From the NCBI RefSeq assembly GCF_036370855.1, contig NC_088102.1:16969001-17033000 (forward strand): a stretch of DNA of 64,000 bases. Reading direction: 5' to 3'. Below are positions 1 through 13,000 of this stretch, one piece after another. A program made the translations under genes and the position numbers. The notes beneath the pieces were generated by a model. It did no database searches, was not told where the DNA came from, and worked only from the letters and a program-made list of their open reading frames with translations. Within the stretch, counting starts at the first letter, position 1. Each line of letters opens with the position of its first letter. Source of the DNA: Dromaius novaehollandiae (Eukaryota; Chordata; Aves; Casuariiformes; Dromaiidae).

Positions 1-1739
1 ATCAAAATCTGAATTCTGAAGTTTAGTTTCAGTCACTTTCCGCTACTTTATCTCCCACTAGGATACTGGACCATATTACGTTCCTATGTCTGTTAGTTGA
101 TTCAGGCGCAATCTTGAATTCCTTCCTGTATGTTGTTTAAGATTGAAAGCCAAATCCAGGATTTAGACACCTAATAAAAGAGAATTTTGATCTGAAATTC
201 CCTACCGACATATAAATCGGTCCCAGCCTTAATAGATAGACATCTACCTCTTGTTTTAGACCTGCCAGAATGCAGAAACTAGGCAGTAGCTGGCAAGCCT
301 AGAGTATGTAGTACATACCAGTCACAACGAGGTGGTTGTGGTATCTGCCTTCCAGGAACAACCTACTGATTAGCGTATGTGTTTCCAGAAATGGGACGCA
401 TGCACACGAACGAGTTCAAACCAGCATCCCCCACCCCAGGGGAAGCACCCAGCTACCAGGCTGGGAAAGAGTCACAGAGAAAGAAGAGCACATCCACTCT
501 CTAACTTGTTGGTGCAGGGTTCCTTGTTCAGAAAAGAGGGCAAAGTTTCTGGAGTGAAGAGTGACTTGGTGGTTTGGGGTCTCAGAGGAAGGAGGTGCCC
601 TAGGTTTGATCAGCCTGCTGACCCTTAGCTCTTTATTTTATCAGAGAGAGTTTACCGCAAAATACATAGATACATCCACAAAACAGCTTGTGTAACTTCA
701 GCCTGGTGCCTGCTTATTGAGACTCTCCCTTAATACACAGGGAGGGAGTATCTTTCTGAGGCAGGAGATGAGCAGGACTGTGTTTATGGAGTTAAAGTCA
801 TGGTCTGAACCCTAATCCATCTCCTGTCCACAGCATAAAATCCCAAGACCCAGGTTTGAGCAACCTCTAGTCTCAGCCTTAAAGCCTGACAGTTCTTCAG
901 CAGAGCAAGATGAATTGTACCTCAGGTTTACAAGAAAACTAAAGGTATCTGAATGGACAGGCTGTAGGCTAATTTATTTCAGTTACTCTCATTCTCAAAT
1001 TGGTAGAAGTCTCTTCAGAATTTTCTTTTGATTCACTCCTGCTGACAAATGTAATTACTGTTGGACAACAGGGTTTCTCAGCCACATCTTCCACCAGCTT
1101 CCTCTTCACAAGTGTCCAAATGGTTACTCAGGCAGTAAAAGCCCCCACAAAGTGTCAGCTGAGTTTTAAATCATTTATTGTTAGCAAGTAGCTGAAAAAT
1201 TAGCCTACCTCTGGCCATGCAAAAGACAATGAGAATTAACACAGCACTGCCTGGCAAAACCACTGGAAAGGCTAAGCAGTGGGTTGTTATTAATCATTTA
1301 GGAAGAGAAGAGATGAAACGCAGAATAACAAATGCAATCCCCAAATCCTTCACTGGTCTCTCTGGTGGCTTCCATGACACGTGTGTCTTGCCCATCTTGC
1401 CTGGGGTCAGCTCTGTCATCACTGACCGTTTCACCTCAGGCAGCAGCACTCACTTAAATCACCTAGAGTATTAGGTGCAACAAACTCAAAACAACCTTGT
1501 ACCAGAACAGCAGCTGCATTTATCAAGGCTTTATAAACCACCCAAACATCAGCAGTAGGCTTGCTATCTGCACCTGAATGTAAAAGACCTAAGTTTGTAA
1601 TATTGCTTTAGACAGAAACCAGCTGAGGTAGCAGACCTGGTAAGTTAGATCCTCTGATTCATATCACATACATTACCCAAGTCAGAACTGTCTGGTTGAG
1701 CATGCAAAACGACTCAGAGACATAAGCCCTCCTGCATCA
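1..1739. other. Non-coding sequence downstream of GLRX5, no recognised gene
   Basis: This is unique-looking sequence of intermediate GC content. The open frames are short (under about 90 codons) and overlap in different frames, with no recognisable domain. No tRNA, transposable element or tandem array was seen. By synteny with mammals this side leads away from GLRX5 towards the TCL1/C14orf132 region, but no exon of those genes is visible. Confidence 0.5.
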
Positions 1740-1974
1740 GGGGAAAAGTCCTTTACTTAACTTCCCCACTAAACTTTCTGTAAATGCCCAGCCTGGCCAC
1801 TTCACGCTGCTACAGCTGCTGCCAGGGCATTCGCTGATCTGATCCGGCCACTGCTGTTCTTCCCTGGCCAAATTCAAAGCCTCTGAACCCAATACCAGGT
1901 ACACAGCAAATCAACAGGAAACTTCACCACCGCTGCCTCACCTGTTGCCGCTCTCAGCTGAGACACCCTGGACT

Positions 1975-2600
1975 TAAAGAAAACCAGAAGCAAAATTCCC
2001 CTTTGCCACCTCAAAGTTCCCCATCCTAAATTGTTTTAAGACCCATGTGATTGCTATGGCCTGCCAAGCCGTGTGCACCTGCGAGCAGAAAGGAGTCCAG
2101 GCGCCCAATTCTGCTTGCAGGCACCAAGACCCCCGCTCACCAGGAACACGGGGCGAGGATGCCCCACACACGTGCACAGGTATTTGTGGCTCCCTTCGTC
2201 CTGCAGGTCTGGCACATGCCGAATGCCAGTGCCAGCCACTGCTGAACAGCAAGCAAAATGGCATCGCATCCCCCGCTCGGCCCCGCTCGAGTCCTTGCCA
2301 TGGAGCAATGAAGCTGCTCTTGCACTTACCTTTCCGAGAAATGCTTATGTGGGGACGGGCAGTCTCGCAGGGTGGCCGGAGGAAGCCTATGAGCACCACG
2401 TTTCTGCGAAGCCTGGCGAGCAGTCCAGCTGCTGGCCACCCCCGCGCAGCCAGCAGCTTGCGGCGGCAAAGCAGGCCACCCGGCAAGCGCTCGGCTTTGG
2501 CACAGCGCTTCTCATGCAGTTGCTTGGATTAGGGCAATTAGCTCTGAAGCCGTTCCCTGCCTCGGCTTTACTTTCTTTTTAGCCAGGCACTTCAAGGAAA
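1975..2600. promoter_or_regulatory. Orphan GC-rich, CpG-containing patch with a consensus minus-strand splice donor
   Basis: This stretch is clearly richer in GC and CpG than the AT-rich sequence on both sides. Because stops are rare in it, several frames are open on both strands (for example 2486 to 1974 on the minus strand, 170 codons), and none of the translations is recognised. On the minus strand a near-perfect donor, AAAG|GTAAGTG, places a possible exon end at 2330. The patch could be the promoter and first exon of an unannotated transcript running to lower coordinates, or simply a CpG-rich enhancer. It lies about 7 kb beyond the GLRX5 stop. The existence of a transcript is inference. 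Confidence 0.35.
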
Positions 2601-5600
2601 AAACATTTCCGTCAGGTGCTAATGTCATTTCAATTGAGGACGTAGGATTGTCTGTCCGAAAATTGCATTACAGATCATACTGGAATATATTCCAGGTTCA
2701 ACACGGACACATCCTTTTTCTAAAAGAAAATGAAGACCCTAAAAAATAATATGCAACACGAATGGAAAACAGGGAGGGCTGCATAGAGATGCTTCTGGGT
2801 CAGGGCTGTGCTGATTCTTCGGTTCAATAGCACCATCTCCTGGGTGGCGCCAGCATTTCACTCGGCTGCAAGAAATCATCCGAAAGTCTCTCTGGCCTGA
2901 GAGCATCTTCCACAGAGGGACCCTCCACAATCTTCTTTGAGAGACAGAAACTCTACAGTTGTTATTTCAGCTTTGCTGCTTTGGTCCTTTCAGAAGTATT
3001 AATCTTCTTGCATCTGTTTCCTTGCACCTTAGGAAGACAGATTAGTAAATAGATGAAAAGCACTTCCTAGATTCTATATGTTTTTAAAATCTACAATACA
3101 AGACACTCTTGAATACCAGTCCTAATGCTGATCTTTTCTGAACAGTGAATGTTTAGATATGTACCTAGTCTTCATGGACTACCTTCTCTTTGAAGGAGAG
3201 TAAACAAAAAAGGACTCTTTTCGGAGAATACTGAAATTTTCGTTAAGTAGAAAACAGCCTTAAACCTACTTGAAGAAGTGTTTAGATTTTAGACAAGTGG
3301 AATGGTAGGAAAGAACAGAAATGTTAGGTTTCACACTACTATTATCCAAAAACAAGATCCTGGCAGACAAGTAGCATCTCAAAAATATGTATTGTGGTGT
3401 GTATTTAGAGCTTTAAAATATTTTTTGAGATACCCTTGTATAAGCAAATGTTCTTCACTCACTAGACTATAGGTTTAAGAATAAAGACTCCAAGACTTTA
3501 TTCTCAGCTCTATAGCTGTTAAAAAAATGACTAGCAAATCACTTCACTTCAGCTTATATTAGTCCGTAAAACAAACATTTGAGCGCCCTACTTCACTATT
3601 TTGAGGCTAAATCATAAGTAAAATCCTTTGGGCTTTGAAGAATGGGCTTATATAACAAGTAAAAAGTGATTCTTCCTGATTCAACACTCCTCCAAAGCCT
3701 TTTTGACTCCATTCACCATTAAATGCCAAGTAAAATTTTACAGTAGCTCATCTTTAAAAAATGCTAAATAAGCCCCCGAGCAAACTTTACGTTAGAAGGG
3801 ACAGAGTATAACTACAAAAATACATACACACATGTGTGTGCCTCTGTGTATGTACAGGAGCATTCTCATGGCTTTTCATGTAGAACAGCAGTAATGATAA
3901 AAAAATTGTCCCTCAGTTTCTCGTTAGAACTAACTTCTTACATTATCAAATCTGTATTTTAAAAGTGGATGTTGAGCTTGGCACTCAAATTCTTCTCAAG
4001 TCCTACAAACCATCACCACCTGCACATATCTGAATATCCTTTGGAAATTGCGGCAGGTATTCCAGCAGTTAGAGAAGCCAGTTTCAAATGATCTCACACC
4101 TGCTGAATACATTCTAAAGACTCCCTCCCTCTTTAAGGAAGTCCATTGTGTGCTCTGATTCAAAAGATGTTAAAACTTCTAAACCATTTGAGGCTAAAGG
4201 CACCTTAAAAGATTCTCTTCCTTCTCGAGAGGAACACAAGCAGCCTGCTGTCCAGCAAGCATTTCTGGTGTCTGATTTAAGTGGTCCTTGAAACTAGCAA
4301 AGGTGAATTTTTTCTTTTTCAGAGAAAATATTGTAACTTTCTTCTCAGCCAGCTACACTCCATGACTACCAAGATTTGTAAACACTATTAACACGGTCTT
4401 TCTAACTAAAATTGTCTTTGCTTCTGGCCTACCTTCCTTTACTTCCAGGGGCACAAAACATTTGTGAGAAGCTGGATTATAACGCAAAGTCAGAATCTCT
4501 TCCCTCTCTCTTAAGCCATATCAGGACTTAAGCTCATTTTTGCTTTTGGTACTTTGGCATGCAAATGTGGAGAAGCTTCTGAAGAATAACCATGACAAAG
4601 CAAAGACACAGACACTATGACCTGGAAACTACTCTTCTCGTTTCCCCTATCTGTATCCCAGTGCAAATCGCTGTGCCAATATTATTGAGACCCTTGTTTG
4701 CAGTTTAGCTTAAATCAGTTAAAGTCTGAATCTGAAATGTGAGTTTCCACATAGACCTTCCAGAAAAAAAATATGTATATTGAAGATAGGAACTGAATCC
4801 AACTAGCTACTTCAATCCTATTTTCTGTGTAGTTAAAACCTATTGTTCTTAAAAAAGCAGGTGAAGATAGGCCTCAAGTCGTCATATCAATTGGTAGTTT
4901 CTATAGCAATAATCAGGCCAGGTAAAAGACAAAAGTGCTTTAAGACAGAACTGTTTAATAAAACAAGCAGCATCACAATTAAAAGTCAGAACCAAACAAT
5001 AACCGACAGCTTTTGCCAGGTCACTGTTCTCAGCTTAACCCCTTCAACAAAAAGCAAGCTTGACCAAGCATCTAACAGAGTAAACAATCCAACAGTCTCA
5101 AACACTCTTTAACCTTCCTTATTGCTCTCTCCATTTTTCTTCCTTCATAGAGACTCTTTCAAGGTAATGCATATCTTATAATAAATGAACAGTTTTTCTT
5201 AGACAATCCTGTAAAACAGATGTTGAAAATCCAACATAAGAAGATCTGCTTTTGCAGAGGGGATACATAAGCTGGATTAGACAAGGATTTACTCTTAAAA
5301 CTGCCAATTCTACATTTTAATATTACCCTTCGTAGATGCAGGCACTGAAGAGGCCTTGATTGGATTCTCAGCGCTAGCTGAGGAAAGATTTTCCTTGGTA
5401 TGATTCTTTGATTTCACATTTCCACACTTGGCTGTTTTCTGTGCACTTTGTTAACATTGACGGACTGCTGGAAAATTCTTGCCAAAGATCTCTAGTCCAC
5501 TGTTTGAAGAGAATCTCAGCATTCACTCAGAACACAAAAAAAGGCCTCCATATCATGACCCGAATAAGGCCACTTCAAATATTTCAGGCTATTTTAAACT

Positions 5601-6350
5601 GCATAAACTTATTTTTTTCATGAGACAGTAAAAAGAGAATATTGACTACATCAGAACCTTTGTTACAAAATTTAAGCCAAGGAAAAAGACATTAGGGCTG
5701 AAAAGTCCCCTTACCACATAACCATGTGTTTGTGACCGCCTTCCTTCTGCTCTCCACCTTCCCCCTCTCCCCCCCCCCATTCAGGAACAGCACTCTGGTC
5801 AGTGAAGGTTTAACCTGTTAGCTTCTGGGGGCATTAGCTCTCTTTGGGAAGACAAACAATCTAAGTTGCTTAAATCAAACCACCTTGCTTTATATGTAAG
5901 AGGTGAGAAGAATTACAAGATACAAAGGATTGGCTTAATTTATGATCTGCTGAACAGGTTGGTCCACTTAGCTCAGCCTTTTACCACTGCAGCAGTAGCA
6001 AAGGCATAAGACAGATTTCCTCAAAAAAAGATGCAAGTAACTATGATAATGAAAGAAAAGTTTCCAATTAGGCAGGCATTCATATTACAATCCTTTAATA
6101 ACAGAAAACTTCTTTGATTCTGAAGATTTTCATTTAGGCTTAAGAGATGGAAACCTTTGAGTGCTCTGAGAAAGTTTGTACCTATTAAGTTCAAAGACCA
6201 TCTCATTTCTAAAGCAAATGCTTTGCCAATGAAGTCTGTATTTAACATATCCTGCCAAATATGGTTAAGAAAAACCACCAACATGAAGACCATCTTCCTG
6301 CTAAATTGCCAGTCCCTCTGATGACATTATTTTTCAATGATAGCTAGTTA
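2601..6350. other. AT-rich intergenic sequence, nothing recognised
   Basis: This is AT-rich sequence with short homopolymer runs only. A 14-base C-rich stretch lies near 5765-5778. Scattered open frames below 95 codons show no family resemblance. No exon, RNA gene or repeat family could be supported. Confidence 0.45.
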
Positions 6351-6356
6351 GTTTAC

Positions 6357-7201
6357 ATGCTTTCTTCTCCTTTTAAGCCCTCAGTACTGCAATACAGTCA
6401 AAATGAGTTCAGAAGTATCTCACTGGAGGAGCACTCAGCCATAATGCCCATTGGATATGACACACTAAAACTGGAAATAGCAGGAATGGGATTACATGGC
6501 ATTTCTGGAGCTGGCAACTCGATACAACTGATCTTGATGGAGAGAAGCAGTGCAGGTGGCAGTACTCTTTCACAACCTTGATGCCTGTCTCACTGAGACG
6601 TATTCTTATGTCAGCATACAAACCTCAAGACCAACCTTTGCTTCTTTCTTCACTAGAGAAAGATGGCATAGACAGCTTTGTCTTTCCCCTTGGTTGTCTT
6701 TCTCAGGAACTTCAGCCAGACCCACTGCAGCACTCTCAAGCTGTATTCCTGAGCACTGTTACCTCTTCTGCTTCCTCTTCTGTCATCATTTTACTGGAAA
6801 GTAATCAGGGAAGGAAGAGCAGCAGTGCCCGCGGAGCTTTCCACATTGTCCGACGCATTTGCTGCCTCCTCTACTCAGTGACAAATGAATCCTCCTGTGG
6901 GAGAAAGTCACCCTTTCACCTTCAGAGCCCTTTGCAGCACAACCATGAACTCCTTGTTGATTTTTCCAATGATCACCCAGCCAGCACCAGCCCCCCCAGT
7001 ATGAGCTCAGTACATCCACCATTATCATCTCAGACTCTAATGTTATCGGTTGCCATCTCTCACTTCCCAAAGTACATGATGAAAGCAGGCTCAAACCTTT
7101 CATCAATAAGGCAATGTTTTTTTTCTTTTCCCATAAAAATCAGCTCGTTTGATTTTCCTTTGCAATTGCAAGCTTATGCTCCTTTTTTGCCTCTAGTCTG
7201 A
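6357..7201 (+). other. Unexplained long open stretch, possible decayed exon or retrocopy
   Basis: The plus-strand frame from 6578 to 7201 stays open for 207 codons in sequence that is only moderately GC-rich. Adjoining plus frames at 6357-6581 and 6550-6804, and minus-strand frames at 6786-7106 and 6409-6621, are also open. The plus translation is rich in serine and leucine with no transmembrane segment or motif I recognise. I cannot assign the minus translation either. There is no intron signal, poly(A) tail or target duplication that would prove a retrocopy. I do not call it a gene; the open length is the only evidence. Confidence 0.2.
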
Positions 7202-8657
7202 GGGAAAGTAACAGTTGATCAGCAGAGTACAGAATATTGCGTATTTTCTAAAACTATCAACCCAATTGAGAACTAGTTTGTTGGGGAAACTCTCAGTCAA
7301 CTCCTAAAATAGCCTCTTTGCGAGCATTTGAAGTTTTACACCTCAAACAGATGCTCATTTCATATTGCAATGGGATTAATATGAGCATTTACACAGACGC
7401 AATAGGTAAAACAACTGCACATGAACACAAAGACTGAACAAGAATGCAGATCAAAATCACATATTATACTCCCACTTCTGTGACTTTGCTGCATGTACTT
7501 TATGGTATTTGATTCCTTTTACTTGCTCAATTACAACACATCACAATCAGGCAAATGCTTGATATAAACAGTTTGTACGTTATGCAAAATTTGAACTGAA
7601 TAATTAAAAGCTAAAAAAAATCTAAGGGGCAGCTATTTATATTTTTATTAACAGTAGGAACTCCTGGAGGTAGAAAAATTTTGACTGTTTAGAGGAGAAA
7701 GAAGAACTGACAATGCTAAACTTACATTTATGTTAAACTAGTAGCAGATAGAGAAAAATATTCAACTTTCATAGACTTAGAGAGCTCTGTGAAATAGCAG
7801 ATTAGTGTTATAAGATTTAATAGCCAGACTAAAAGTTAACTGTTGAAGCAGAAAAATCATTGACTTTTCTTCAAGTTACTTTATTCTTCATTTACAGTAT
7901 CCATTAATTTCAGCTGGTCTTTTGACACAAATAACCAAAGTTTTTTGAAGTTCACACATTTTTTCCAAACTTCATTTTACATCCAGAATGGCAGAAACTA
8001 CTCATGAAAGTTTAATTGTAAGAAAGACATCTTATTTAAACTGAATTCAGAAAAAGATAGAGCTGGAAAAAGATAGAGCTGGAAAAAGATAGAGCTGGAA
8101 TGCACAGAAACCTATGGAGTGAGTCCTTTTCATGAATGTAGTATTCTTGCACTTGTGAAATTCTTGTACTCATTATGTGCACATGATTTATAGTCACAAA
8201 TGACTGCCTTCAAGTGTAGTTTATTTGTAATCAGTGATCATTCAAGTCACTTCTACTCTTTAATCATGGTGATGCTGACTGCATTTAAAATATATAGTAA
8301 GTTTACTGTAACCTGCATAAACTTTGTAAATTCTGTGGAGACTAAACCAGTATATAGTTTCTCCACTAGACAGCTTGCTCAAGCAGAAAGAAGGGATTTA
8401 GAATTGGAACTTGCATCAAACCTCTCATTCAATGCTATTTTACAAATTACAGTCCTGACTTCTTCCACTGATCATTCATAATCCTTCCTTATTCTGAAAA
8501 GGCCGTATTTCCTATCATATGTAGTGGACAAGTTTAAAGAACATACTGAAATGAACAGTAGTATCAGTTTTATTAGAGAGAAAAAAGGAAATATTGTAGA
8601 CAATGAAGATAAAACAGTTTATTTCCAATTATTTGCCTAATTCACATGCAAACTTTT
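7202..8657. other. AT-rich sequence beyond the possible GLRX5 3' end
   Basis: This is AT-rich sequence with no open frame above 95 codons. A short perfect tandem repeat at 8050-8097 is listed separately. Nothing else could be supported. Confidence 0.45.
8050..8097. repeat. Perfect triplication of a 16-bp unit
   Basis: The unit GAAAAAGATAGAGCTG occurs three times head to tail without a mismatch (8050-8065, 8066-8081, 8082-8097), followed by the first bases of a fourth copy. This small tandem array probably arose by slippage. Confidence 0.9.
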
Positions 8658-8669
8658 TTTATTAATAAA
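8658..8669. terminator. Palindromic poly(A) signal usable on either strand
   Basis: The sequence TTTATTAATAAA is a perfect palindrome, giving AATAAA on the minus strand (8663 to 8658) and on the plus strand (8664-8669). For GLRX5 it would define a 3' UTR of roughly 1.2 kb. Other minus-strand AATAAA copies lie at 8623-8618, 9261-9256 and 9809-9804, so which one is used cannot be decided from sequence. Confidence 0.3.
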
Positions 8670-9835
8670 AGTAAACTACACTTAGGAACAGCTTGATGAA
8701 CTTTTAACTTTAGCAGTTTTGCTGCACAGCTGAAGCTACACTGTTTAAGATAATTTCTTTTAACTTCGGGAAACAGGGTTACACAGCTCATGAAGACATC
8801 AGAGACTTTCCAACAAAGAAATGTTTATCTGTTCAGTGGCCTTTCTGCTGCCCTCATTATCTACACAAAACATTTCATTTGTTTATCCAATGTTTGACGA
8901 CCATCCTCTTTGCAGCACAGCACTCAGGAGAAAATACTTGGAAATACAACAAATTTAAAAAGATAACTTGGTAACGAGTAAATAGTATAAGATTACAGTA
9001 AGTAACTGAACTCTTCTCATCCTGTACTATTTCAAGCAAATGTACTGAAGCCTTGAGCAATTCCCACATTTCAGCACTGATAGAGAAACTGCAATACAAA
9101 AAGTATGTAAGCAGGGGGAAAGCCACTTTGCAAGAGGTAGAAAAGGTTTTGTAAAATCTTTAGGCACAATTCTCAGCAAGAGATTTTGGCTTTTAAAAGC
9201 CATCAGCAAGTTACAAAGTAATAACGACCATTATACATGTATTTTTACTAGTGTTTTTATTTTTACCCTTTGGAATAAAAGCATATTTCATGCACTCTCA
9301 CATTATTTGTTTTCTTCTATATTGTTTGAAGACTGTTTTTCTCCTATACTGTATGAGGTTACAGAAACTTTACAGGCTCTCAGGAAGTCTTATCACCAGG
9401 TGTTTATACAAAAAGCTGATATACTATTAGTTAACAATTTTTCAAGAGAAGCAAGAGAACTGCAAACATTGTTTGCATAGGTTCATGTATCAAAGAACAA
9501 GAAAACATACACAGACAATCCATAAAAATAATATCAGATCTTTTGGTTTACTCCTGCGTCAATCAAGAAGAGAATCTTTTTAGATGTGAACTTTTTTGCA
9601 CCACAAATACATGCTTTATAGTGCAGTGGTTATACTCAAATTTTCACAACAATATCCATAAATCAGAATACCATGATTACTACGCATTTACCATGAGCTA
9701 ACAGACATTCACAGATAAATCTTAGTGTCAGTTCAAAAAGATGCCTTCTTTGAGAAAAAGTACATAAGGCTTTTCTGGTAACAAGTTCTTGTCGAAGATT
9801 TTCTTTATTCCTGTAACAGCATCTTTTTGCTTGTT
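8658..9835 (-). other. GLRX5: Probable GLRX5 3' untranslated region (extent uncertain)
   Basis: AT-rich sequence follows the GLRX5 stop codon on the minus strand with no further coding potential. Candidate poly(A) signals occur at 9809-9804 (only about 27 bases after the stop), 9261-9256, 8663-8658 and 8623-8618. Vertebrate GLRX5 mRNAs are known to have long 3' UTRs, so one of the distal sites is more likely, but this is inference. Confidence 0.4.
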
Positions 9836-10014
9836 TTACTTTTTGTCTTGGTCTTTTTCTGCATCCAGAAGTGCTGAACGGATTCCTAACTTCTTCAGCT
9901 CTTCTACTAAATCTCCATTCTGATGCATCTGGAGGAGTATATCACAACCACCAACAAATTCACCATTAAGGTATACTTGTGGGATGGTAGGCCAGTTAGA
10001 GTAGTTTTTTATTC
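9836..10014 (-). CDS. GLRX5: GLRX5 exon 2 coding part
   Basis: This exon encodes the last two bases of Gly105, residues 106-163 and TAA. It follows a pyrimidine-rich acceptor ending TTATGCAG. It contains the WPTIP cis-proline loop, the [12 protein letters not shown] glutathione-binding segment and the C-terminal helix with a charged Asp/Lys tail. This is the most conserved part of the protein, and the match to other vertebrates is almost residue for residue up to the tail. Confidence 0.96.
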
Positions 10015-13000
10015 CTGCATAAGAGAAAAATGAAACTATTAGATGTTTTTTACCCACCCTCACCAAGCAGACTTGAATTTCAAACAGAATACATTGCTTC
10101 AGCCTGACAGAACTACTGATACTTTCATTTGTTTCCTACTGAGGCAAAAGTTTCTCTATTACAGGAGCACTTTAATGTAGTTTTTCTTACGCTTATTTTT
10201 GGTTCTCACTCCAACTAAAAGCTGTGGGTTGAAAGATATGGAGTCAGCTCCTATTCAGAGGAGTTGGAAAACAGGCAAGTAAAATTTAAGAAATGGGAAG
10301 TTTTCATAAACATTGAGAAGTGTTTACATTTCCTCAAAGGGACTTTTAAAATATTTTATGTTTGTCCTTAATTCATACAGCAATACTTACTACTGCAAGT
10401 TCAACTGCAAGATATATCCACCCTGTTAGAAGCCTTGTGAATTTCAAATTACTTTATCTTTCATTGCCAGACTTTACAGTCCACGGGAGGGGCACAAATG
10501 TTGAATTCTCTTAAAAGTACTCACTATATAAAACAGAACTAGAGTCACAGCTACAAAGCACAGAATTAAAGTTAAAAACTATACTACATAGAACACGAAC
10601 ATAAAATCATCCAAAAGTATTAACTGATCGGTTGGTACAAATTGAGTCCCGATTAGCACTTAAAGGACATCAGGAAAAAAAAAAAACACACAGAAGAATC
10701 AGTATATCTAATCTGTCACTTAAAAATAACCATTTGCACCGAAAGCTATTATTTTTCTAGCACAGAAAATGCAGTTAAATTCCACGTCTACATGCTTTTA
10801 TATCTAGTCAATCGGCATTTGCTTAGATATCAAGTTTTTAATCCAATGTCTTAAATTTTCATATGCAGATGCTTAGAATTTTTATCAAAGGCATGAAAGT
10901 CCATACAGCAATTTTAAGCCTACAGACAACACACATGCCTTTTCAGATCATCAGGACTAGTCCACAGACTCTCAGGAGCCCACGGACTCAAAGTCACCCC
11001 TCTTCACCCAACCAGCACACCCTTTAGCATAAGCTGTCAAATTATTAACAGCAGATAATAGGCCTGTGCAACAAACACAGATAAATTTAGAAAAATGCTT
11101 ATTAGTCCTCCCAAACACAAGCAGCCACTGTACACAGAAATAAAGCTTTGTTTTCCTTAAGATAATGTAATACTAAACACACATTGTGAACCAAGGGTAC
11201 TGCATAATAAATCTACTGTTAATAAGCATTCCAGGATAATATTTACACCAATTACTCTTTTACAAGAATATTTTCTTCAAGGACCAACTGCACATACATA
11301 CAAGCACTGACAGGACTTTCAAAGATCTATTCAACTTCAGCTAAAAATATGAATACAATCAAGCTTAATTGATCTGCGTTCTGTATTTCATGTATCAGAC
11401 AAACCACTTTAAATGTTTGCATGTTCAGGCTCAACCAGATTACAAATTGAACAGCTGGTGAACCTGTTAACTATCTCCTAGTTTAATAGAACTGTTCATT
11501 GCAACTACTTTAGTAAGGTTAGAGCAAGTTAGCCTGGTCTACACTTCCTGCACTCAGGATGCACTTTAGTGATGAATCTTTGGCAGTGCACACTCCAAGA
11601 AATTTCCTCCCCATTCCCTGGAGGTTAACACTTTCCAGCTGCACTTTCGCAGCTGCAAAGAGCTCAGTCACACAACTAAGGCAGTGAAAAAGTTGTAGGC
11701 TTCTGTTTTTTAAATACTGCTTGTTTTGTAAAACCAAGTTCCACTGATTTGATTTAAAGCTTGATGGCTGAACTAGCACACTTAAAGGTGATTGTGAAAC
11801 CAAAGTCTGTGCAAATGGCTACTGAAAGGGGTATCTAGAGCACTCTCACCCCAAATCCCCAGCTCTAGTTACAAATCCTCAGTCTCTGTCTTGCCAGCAT
11901 TAGCATTCATGAATGATGAGCCAGATCAAAGAACTATCAAACTATTCTCCTATGCAGAACAGTAGTTTCTTCAATTGAAAAGATGCATCAGATATCTTCA
12001 CAGCTGAAGCACCCCCTCACTAACACCATATGCATGCAGTACAGATTATGTTCACAAAGAAGGCTTAGAAAAGTGTCGTATGTTGAAAGTTAACTTTTCA
12101 GCACCTGAGGCCAGATCCAGGAACAGACTTGGAGGGCCTTCAATCACAGGTGAATGACCCTGGACAACATACAGAGCTACAGCTTCTAGCAGCCCAGCCT
12201 TCTCCTCTGTCAGAGACAGCCATGCACTGAAAGAGGCATATACTGGCTTTTCAGGGTGCAATAGGTAACACAGCTGAAGCAATATAACAGGCCACCGGCC
12301 TTCAAAGCAATGTTGGTATTCCCCAGGTCTTCACCTCAAGGCTCCATCCCTCATGCTGGCTCTGGCATTCCCCTCAGACTACAAAACGCTAGTTCAACTC
12401 ACAAACCCAGAAACCCATTAATAAATTGAGCTGGCTCTTTATGCAGTTGGGCAAGTGCCAAAGCTGGTGCAAGGAAGGGAACAGAACAGAACATACTCCT
12501 TTCAGCATCTGAGAACTATCAGAGTTGCGCAAGTGTACCCTCAGTTACTGTATTCAGTGTGGCTTATCCAAGCAATCTGGAGTAAACCACCAATTCCAAT
12601 TTAAAGCTCAGATACCCAGAAGGGCAGTAACTTCCCAGATCACCTAACACAAGTCAAAGATCATCTGGAGGAAACCTTTGTTATGCTCAAAAGGGAGATC
12701 TTCTTGTTACATGGTAAGAAAATACCATATAACTATGTGGTCCAGTCCCCAAAGACTGCAACTGACATAAGCACTGCCCATGCAAGGGTTCATGAAAGCC
12801 CTCCCTACCAAAAATGAAATGTCGAACATTTTATTTCAGTGAATTGGCAGGCGGAGAGGGGGAGGTCTTATAATTTACCAACTTGTTCTAGTAAACCATA
12901 AGAGCAATAAATTTAGATATGCATTAAAGTTTAGAAAACTATCATGATTTGTTCACCTGCCAAAGGCTGGTAAAGAGATTTACTTGAATGAATTAATAAA

